In this document: one piece after another, positions 8,008 through 9,201 of the stretch
How positions within the stretch are numbered: the stretch's first letter is position 1
Layout: each line of letters begins with the position of its first letter
Origin: OMOG01 sp041485845
GTDB taxonomy: Bacteria > Acidobacteriota > Terriglobia > Bryobacterales > Bryobacteraceae
Direction: 5' to 3'
Assembly: GCA_041485845.1 (NCBI GenBank)
Contig: JBGPKH010000352.1
Coordinates: 1-9,201 of the forward strand
Length of the DNA: 9,201 nt
Program-made: the position numbers and the translations under genes
The notes under the pieces: model-generated
What the model saw: only the letters and a program-made list of their open reading frames with translations
The model's database searches: none
What the model was told of the DNA's origin: nothing

Positions 8008-8355
8008 TTGATCGACCGTTCCAAGAAGCTCCCGGCGTTCTTCTATGAAACCGCCCTCGGCAACCGGCCCGTACGGGAGTGGATCCTGGGGCTATCCTTG
8101 GAGGATCGCAAACTGGTCGGCCGGGACATTCAGAAGGTCGAATTCGGTTGGCCGCTCGGCATGCCCTATTGTCGCAGTCTCGGCAACGGTCTGTGGGAGG
8201 TACGGAGCGATCTGACTGATGGAAAGATCGGGCGCGTGATTTTCTGCGTGGCGCGGGAACGCATGGTGCTGTTGCACAGCTTCGTCAAGAAGACGCAGAA
8301 GACCGCAGCCCATGATTTGAGACTCGCGCTCAAGCGTATGAGGGAGGTGCTCTGA
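8008..8355 (+). CDS. RelE/ParE-superfamily toxin, Gp49-like (HigB type)
   Basis: A 115-residue basic protein of the phage-derived Gp49-like/RelE toxin family, whose members cut mRNA at the ribosome and stop growth. The conserved blocks are all present: KLPAFFYETALGNRPVREWI near the start, VEFGWPLGMPYCRSLGNGLWEVR (about 44-66), RVIFC, MVLLHSFVKKTQKT (about 86-99) and a helical end DLRLALKRMREVL. The start is TTG at 8008: an in-frame stop lies just upstream (8002-8004), and the only nearby ATG, at 8001, is in another frame giving 15 residues. The length and N-terminus then fit the family. No Shine-Dalgarno sequence precedes it. The gene is first in a toxin-antitoxin operon and overlapped by nothing. 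The promoter and palindrome lie directly upstream. It appears intact. Confidence 0.88.
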   Translation: MIDRSKKLPAFFYETALGNRPVREWILGLSLEDRKLVGRDIQKVEFGWPLGMPYCRSLGNGLWEVRSDLTDGKIGRVIFCVARERMVLLHSFVKKTQKTAAHDLRLALKRMREVL

Positions 8356-8356
8356 G

Positions 8357-8647
8357 ATGACGCACAAGAAGAAGGGCAAGGTTGGTTCATCTTTCGATGG
8401 CTTTCTGGCCGAACAAGGCATTCTGGAAGAGTGCGAGCAACAAGCCGTCAAACAGATCCTCGCCGATCAGATCAAAGCCGCCATGGAGAAGGATCGTCTC
8501 ACCAAGGCGGCCATGGCCATCCGCATGCAAACCAGCCGTAGAGCACTGGACCGTTTGCTCGATCCCACCAACACGAGTGTTACATTGCACACTCTTCAAC
8601 GCGCTGCTGTGGCTATCGGCCGCCAACTCCGGCTGGAACTTATCTGA
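8357..8647 (+). CDS. XRE-family antitoxin (HigA-like)
   Basis: A 96-residue helix-turn-helix protein, the expected antitoxin partner of the toxin before it. The N-terminal part (about 1-50) is helical and charged (GSSFDGFLAEQGILEECEQQ, then ADQIKAAMEKDRLTK). The HTH is about residues 48-84: LTKAAMAIRMQTSRRALDRLLDPTNTSVTLHTLQRAAVAIG. It ends in RQLRLELI. It would neutralise the toxin by direct contact and repress the operon through the palindrome at 7983-8000. The ATG lies one base after the toxin stop, with a strong Shine-Dalgarno AGGGAGG at 8341-8347 inside the toxin gene. This contrasts with the poor initiation site of the toxin, and would favour antitoxin over toxin synthesis. Confidence 0.9.
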   Translation: MTHKKKGKVGSSFDGFLAEQGILEECEQQAVKQILADQIKAAMEKDRLTKAAMAIRMQTSRRALDRLLDPTNTSVTLHTLQRAAVAIGRQLRLELI

Positions 8648-8836
8648 AACGGCGAATACCACTGTGTCTTGACTACGCTAGGAGGACCGTCGCGGATCGT
8701 ATACATCCTGGTAAACGCCGATCACGGAAAGGAACGGGCCGGTTTGTGCGATGCGCGGATTCGGATTCTGGGCTGGAACCGGTCTAATTGAAATTCGTAG
8801 TATGGCGCCTGGACCAGCACGCGGTAACCTGAACCA
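8648..8836. other. Intergenic stretch without a supported gene
   Basis: These 189 bases separate the antitoxin from the oxidoreductase relic. Several frames on both strands stay open, for example minus-strand GYRVLVQAPYYEFQLDRFQ and, in the next frame, NPNPRIAQTGPFLSVIGVYQ ending at a stop near 8680. These could be two pieces of one decayed gene, but I recognise neither, and no start or ribosome-binding site supports them. Confidence 0.4.
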
Positions 8837-9111
8837 ATGACACCTGGGCCCGGTGACGGACAGATTTGCGGTGCGTGCCCACTCGATTGCCCGGACACAT
8901 GCAGTTGGATCGTGACCGTTAAGAACGGCGAACCGGCCGCACTTCGCGGCGATGCTGCCCATCCCTTCACCCGCGGATCGCTGTGCAACAAGGTCGCGGA
9001 TTACCTGGCGTACGCCCGCTCGTCCGATCGCGCGCTGTATCCAATGCGCCGCACCGGACCGAAGGGGAGTGGCGAGTTCACCGGATTTCTTGGGACGAGG
9101 GGCTCGATGCG
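8837..9111 (+). pseudogene. N-terminal relic of a molybdopterin (bis-MGD) oxidoreductase
   Basis: The first ~81 codons read as the start of a molybdopterin-dependent oxidoreductase of the formate dehydrogenase/DMSO reductase superfamily. GACPLDCPDTCSWIVTV gives the 4Fe-4S cysteines Cys14, Cys18 and Cys22, with Cys50 in HPFTRGSLCNK completing the set; YPMRRTGPKG follows. The next expected block, RISWDEGLDAL, is present but in another frame (from 9082). One missing C at 9081-9082 (ACCCGG to ACCGG) would explain the shift. After about 91 residues the match ends and a Doc/Fic sequence takes over in the same shifted frame. Full family members have about 650-750 residues, so the cofactor domains are gone. 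No clear ribosome-binding site precedes the ATG. The frame from 8837 would run on as 118 aa of mixed nonsense and is not a real protein. Confidence 0.78.
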
Positions 9112-9201
9112 CTCTGGGAGAGCCTGGCGCAGAACCATGCCTTCATCGATGGCAACAAGCGCACGGCTTTCGCCGCTACTCATGCCTTTCTAGCCATCAA
9201 C
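9109..9201 (+). pseudogene. doc: Doc/Fic-family toxin, C-terminal catalytic fragment, cut by window end
   Basis: In the frame of codon 9112-9114 the sequence reads LWESLAQNHAFIDGNKRTAF, then AATHAFLAIN, open to the last base. HAFIDGNKR (9136-9162) is the Fic active-site loop HxFx(D/E)GN(K/G)R in its Doc form, and the flanking helix residues are also Doc-like. P1 Doc phosphorylates elongation factor Tu and is paired with the antitoxin Phd. The N-terminal half of Doc is absent: directly upstream is the oxidoreductase relic (RISWDEGLDAL), so the toxin lacks its own start and probably is not made. The join lies at about 9106-9115. It is either a genomic deletion/recombination product or an assembly chimera. 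The 3' end lies beyond the window. Confidence 0.75.

Noticed and set aside
8001..8048. ATG at 8001 as the real toxin start or a leader peptide
   Set aside because: It is out of frame with the toxin and ends after 15 residues. No conserved leader feature is seen, though it may interfere with initiation.

Overview
This is a GC-rich bacterial chromosomal segment. The order dnaK-dnaJ-hspR, the GC-rich codon use, the frequent lack of a clear Shine-Dalgarno sequence and the mix of later families suggest an Acidobacteriota-like (Solibacter/Bryobacter-type) or other environmental GC-rich genome. That placement is inference from gene content; no rRNA or other phylogenetic marker lies in the window.

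Left part (1-2450), heat-shock operon, + strand: the C-terminal third of DnaK (5' end outside the window), DnaJ, and a MerR-type HspR repressor one base after dnaJ. grpE is not between dnaK and dnaJ. A perfect hairpin separates dnaK from dnaJ, and a long GC-rich hairpin follows hspR.

Middle (2459-6835), ordinary genes: a 642-aa ABC-F ribosome-associated ATPase ends at a terminator-like hairpin. It converges on two small minus-strand zinc-ribbon proteins (74 and 60 aa). Divergent from these, on the + strand, are a DUF3467 protein and a 493-aa multi-pass GT-C/PMT-type glycosyltransferase.

Right part (6844-9201), a decayed accessory region and the most interesting stretch: (i) an Rpn-family (PD-(D/E)XK, DUF4351-tailed) nuclease gene broken by one extra G; (ii) on the minus strand, a relic of the C-terminus of an SF2/SNF2-type helicase, broken by an exact 11-bp tandem duplication and by a stop at the expected motif VI glutamine; (iii) an intact toxin-first RelE/Gp49-like toxin and XRE antitoxin pair, with a perfect palindrome between its candidate -35 and -10; (iv) the first ~90 codons of a molybdopterin oxidoreductase, frameshifted and then joined directly to the catalytic C-terminal part of a Doc/Fic toxin that runs off the window. 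The only intact module here is the toxin-antitoxin pair, surrounded by broken genes. This looks like the eroded edge of a mobile or defence region beside a conserved housekeeping block. I see no clear case for a wholly new system; the best leads are the helicase relic, the TA operator and the oxidoreductase/Doc junction.
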